Shown in pieces: positions 62,251 to 64,000 of a stretch of DNA of 64,000 nucleotides. Each line of letters starts with the position of its first letter. The first letter of the stretch is position 1. The notes below the pieces were generated by a model. It was not told the origin of the DNA, made no database searches, and saw only the letters and a list, made by a program, of their open reading frames with translations. Origin of the DNA: Defluviitaleaceae bacterium (GTDB lineage Bacteria > Bacillota > Clostridia > Lachnospirales > UBA5962); the NCBI GenBank assembly GCA_009779915.1, contig WRBA01000009.1, forward strand, positions 1-64,000. Reading direction: 5' to 3'. Position numbers and translations under genes: made by a program.

Positions 62251-63206
62251 TTTCAGAATTATCTGACGAACAACTTGATGAGTTGTTAGTATACACACCT
62301 GATTTTTCCCAAACAAATCTTGATAATATAAAACGGCTTTCCTTGGAAAAATTAAATACAGCAGAAATCCCCCTTAAGAGGAAAACATCAATGCGAAAAT
62401 TAACTATAATAGCAGCGGCTATATTACTTCTGGTGACATCAACCGCTGTATTTGCCACAACTGGAGGCTTGGAGCAGTTTCTGGCTCGTTTCAATCCCAA
62501 TTTTGGAGAATTTGCAATTGCTCCACTTTACCCTGCCTATGCCATAGACCAAGGAATACGCATAGAAGTCGTAGGCGCGCAGCAAATTGACAACGTTTTG
62601 CTTGTATATACTATTATGCAAGATGTAAGTGGGGAAAATCGTATAACCAGGCATATGTCACCTGATTTTGAATTTTATGTTGACGGTGAAAGAATGAGTA
62701 CCGGAGGCGGCAGCGGCAGACCGTTGCACTTTGACCGTACTACCAATACCAGTTATACGGAGCGTATACTCTTAGGTCGTGACGATATGCCCAAAGCCGA
62801 TACCATAGAGCTTGTTATAAATCACATTAATTGCTTTGAACGTTCCGGACCGGTGCACAGGGCCTTTGAAGGAGAGTGGGTCATAGAAGTCAATACCAGC
62901 GACTTAGGTATACAGCCAATTGTTTGGATTGATGTTTCAGTTGGGAATCTTTATATTGAGCATATGTCGCTTAGTCCTTTTGGGGTACAGTTTTTAGGTA
63001 CTCACACCTATGGTGACATAAGCAGCTTCCCTCATATTACGGTGGAAATTGAGTTTGAAAACCGCCGCCGTAACTATAGGTTTTCGAGTCAAGGCATGGG
63101 CATTGGTTATGATCACTTTTCCTTATTCAGTTTTGCGGATAGTCCGATTGATATAGATGAGGTAGTGGCTATCATTATTAATGGGGAGCGAATACAAGCC
63201 CCATAG
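62232..63206 (+). CDS. Membrane-anchored anti-sigma-like protein (DUF4179-like)
   Basis: A 324-aa protein. A cytoplasmic N-terminal segment (about 50 residues, ISELSDEQLDELLVYTPDF) is followed by one membrane helix (about residues 56-75) and a large extracellular beta domain (YAIDQGIRIEVVGAQQIDN). This is the plan of regulators paired with ECF sigma factors in Firmicutes. The signal sensed is unknown. GGAGG within the sigma gene is its ribosome site. Confidence 0.75.
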   Translation: MLPKNLISELSDEQLDELLVYTPDFSQTNLDNIKRLSLEKLNTAEIPLKRKTSMRKLTIIAAAILLLVTSTAVFATTGGLEQFLARFNPNFGEFAIAPLYPAYAIDQGIRIEVVGAQQIDNVLLVYTIMQDVSGENRITRHMSPDFEFYVDGERMSTGGGSGRPLHFDRTTNTSYTERILLGRDDMPKADTIELVINHINCFERSGPVHRAFEGEWVIEVNTSDLGIQPIVWIDVSVGNLYIEHMSLSPFGVQFLGTHTYGDISSFPHITVEIEFENRRRNYRFSSQGMGIGYDHFSLFSFADSPIDIDEVVAIIINGERIQAP

Positions 63207-63218
63207 GGTATATACAGT

Positions 63219-63257
63219 GGGCTTCCGCCTCAAAAAAGAGGATGAAGCCCTTCCCTT
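63219..63257. terminator. Terminator between convergent genes
   Basis: GGGCTTC..CCTC pairs with GAGG..GAAGCCC and is followed by a T-rich run. It separates the sigma/anti-sigma pair from the leftward germination gene and can serve both strands. Confidence 0.75.
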
Positions 63258-63259
63258 TT

Positions 63260-64000
63260 TCAACCAGTACGATTAACAACCACATCCACCTCTATCATTA
63301 TGGTCATATCCATAACATCTTTACCCCTATCTTCGGTAAAAATCCTGTAAAGGTAAGGATTTTTCCTTTCAAAGGCTCTCTCCATATTAAAGCCATCAAC
63401 ACCCATTCTAATATACAAAGCCTCATAGGCTTTTTTAATATCCTCTTCGATATTGCTTTTAGCCTTTTGTATGATTGAGTCAGTACTTTCATTCCCTTTA
63501 ATCTGCGTTTCTTCAATTTCTCCTTCTATTTTTATGCTAATTAAGGCATAAATTTCATCGTCAAGCTCAAAAAAGCTTAAATTTGGTTTATATTTATCAA
63601 TATTTATACTAAAATGCTCATCATCATCATGGACATCAAGCTCATGACGCCCCGCTTTAGCAGACAGCCATGTAAGCCCTCTAAGCTCATAATCGGTCAG
63701 CCAGCCTTTAAGCTCATAATCTTTCATTACAGCCGCCCCTGAAAAGCCCGGCTTTTCATCACTTATTTCTACGCGAGGGATAATGGCAATTTCACCTTCG
63801 GCAAAATATTTAGTCAAATTATCAAGGGTTTGACGGTAAATAGTTGTAGGGTTGTTTTTCTTGAAAAAATTGGAGATATATACTCCTATAAGGTTCTCGT
63901 CTTCTATCTCGGCTTCCAATACATCTGCGCCTGCGCCTTCTACCGCAAGTATGAGAACAGTGCGGCTTATACTTCGCTCTTTTATCAAGGTCTCCAGGGC
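63260..64000 (-). CDS. Spore germination protein, Ger(x)C family (partial, N-terminus beyond window)
   Basis: The C-terminal 246 or so residues of a GerAC/GerBC/GerKC-type lipoprotein. The frame continues in-phase past the right edge, so the internal TTG at 63988 is not taken as the start. The end of the protein (DMTIMIEVDVVVNRTG) and the AYEALYIRMGVDGFNMERAF segment fit the Ger(x)C C-terminal domain. These proteins form the C subunit of nutrient germinant receptors in the spore inner membrane. It indicates a spore-forming lineage. Confidence 0.85.
   Translation of the reverse strand, partial: ALETLIKERSISRTVLILAVEGAGADVLEAEIEDENLIGVYISNFFKKNNPTTIYRQTLDNLTKYFAEGEIAIIPRVEISDEKPGFSGAAVMKDYELKGWLTDYELRGLTWLSAKAGRHELDVHDDDEHFSINIDKYKPNLSFFELDDEIYALISIKIEGEIEETQIKGNESTDSIIQKAKSNIEEDIKKAYEALYIRMGVDGFNMERAFERKNPYLYRIFTEDRGKDVMDMTIMIEVDVVVNRTG

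Noticed and set aside
63260-63988. Treating TTG at 63988 as the start of the germination gene
   Set aside because: The frame stays open through the window edge, and Ger(x)C proteins are much longer at the N-terminus.

Overview
The window reads as part of the chromosome of an anaerobic, flagellated, probably spore-forming Clostridia (Lachnospirales-like) bacterium. The reasons are a single large fla/che operon with Clostridia gene order (flgB to sigD, containing FliY, CheC, CheD, FlhF, FlhG and two FapA/DUF342 proteins), a CIRCE-controlled hrcA-grpE-dnaK-dnaJ operon, frequent TTG/GTG starts behind strong Shine-Dalgarno sites, and a Ger(x)C-type spore germination gene at the right edge. No tRNA, rRNA, CRISPR array or insertion sequence was found.

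Layout. 1-1995: one end of an integrative element next to the 3' end of guaA. It holds a tyrosine integrase (cut by the window edge), a small excisionase-like protein, a divergent Xre repressor and a compact operator/promoter switch. 1996-4706: guaA and guaB. GuaA is only 410 aa and lacks most of its glutamine amidotransferase domain. 4989-9120: a duplicated-domain lipoprotein and an ascorbate-type PTS operon with a SIS-domain enzyme. 9243-14074: heat-shock operon. 14100-19626: a small membrane protein, DUF368, prmA, rsmE, a cysteine desulfurase and thiI. 19703-20691: a divergent polysaccharide deacetylase and a small membrane-protein gene broken by one TGA. 20913-54737 (minus strand): about 38 genes of the fla/che operon and its tail. 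55068-56935: purD and purN. 57208-58764: a 52-aa protein coupled to a zinc-ribbon/TPR membrane protein. 58922-61470: a tiny basic protein, then dCTP deaminase with two uncharacterised genes. 61687-63206: an ECF sigma factor with an overlapping membrane regulator. 63260-64000: germination protein, partial.

The feature least explained by gene content is in the spacers. Many hold clusters of long, nearly perfect hairpins. Two clusters (22900-23149 and 59081-59235) share a modular layout: hairpin A with an AAAAT loop, hairpin B with a TTTTRCT/AGYAAAA tip below a one-base mismatch, and hairpin C with a GAGCAAGCTC tip, ending in TTCACTAT. The stems differ in sequence between copies but stay paired, and the first cluster contains an A-B unit repeated at 88 bp. 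Shorter relatives lie at 8324-8370 and 40876-40909. A second repeat family with ends like ATTAGAGTTGTAGCGAAATTAG lies at 12765-12862, 14406-14608 and 20803-20897. The spacer before flhF forms a long interrupted hairpin that would cover the flhF ribosome binding site. These elements, together with the reduced GuaA, are the best candidates for undescribed biology here.
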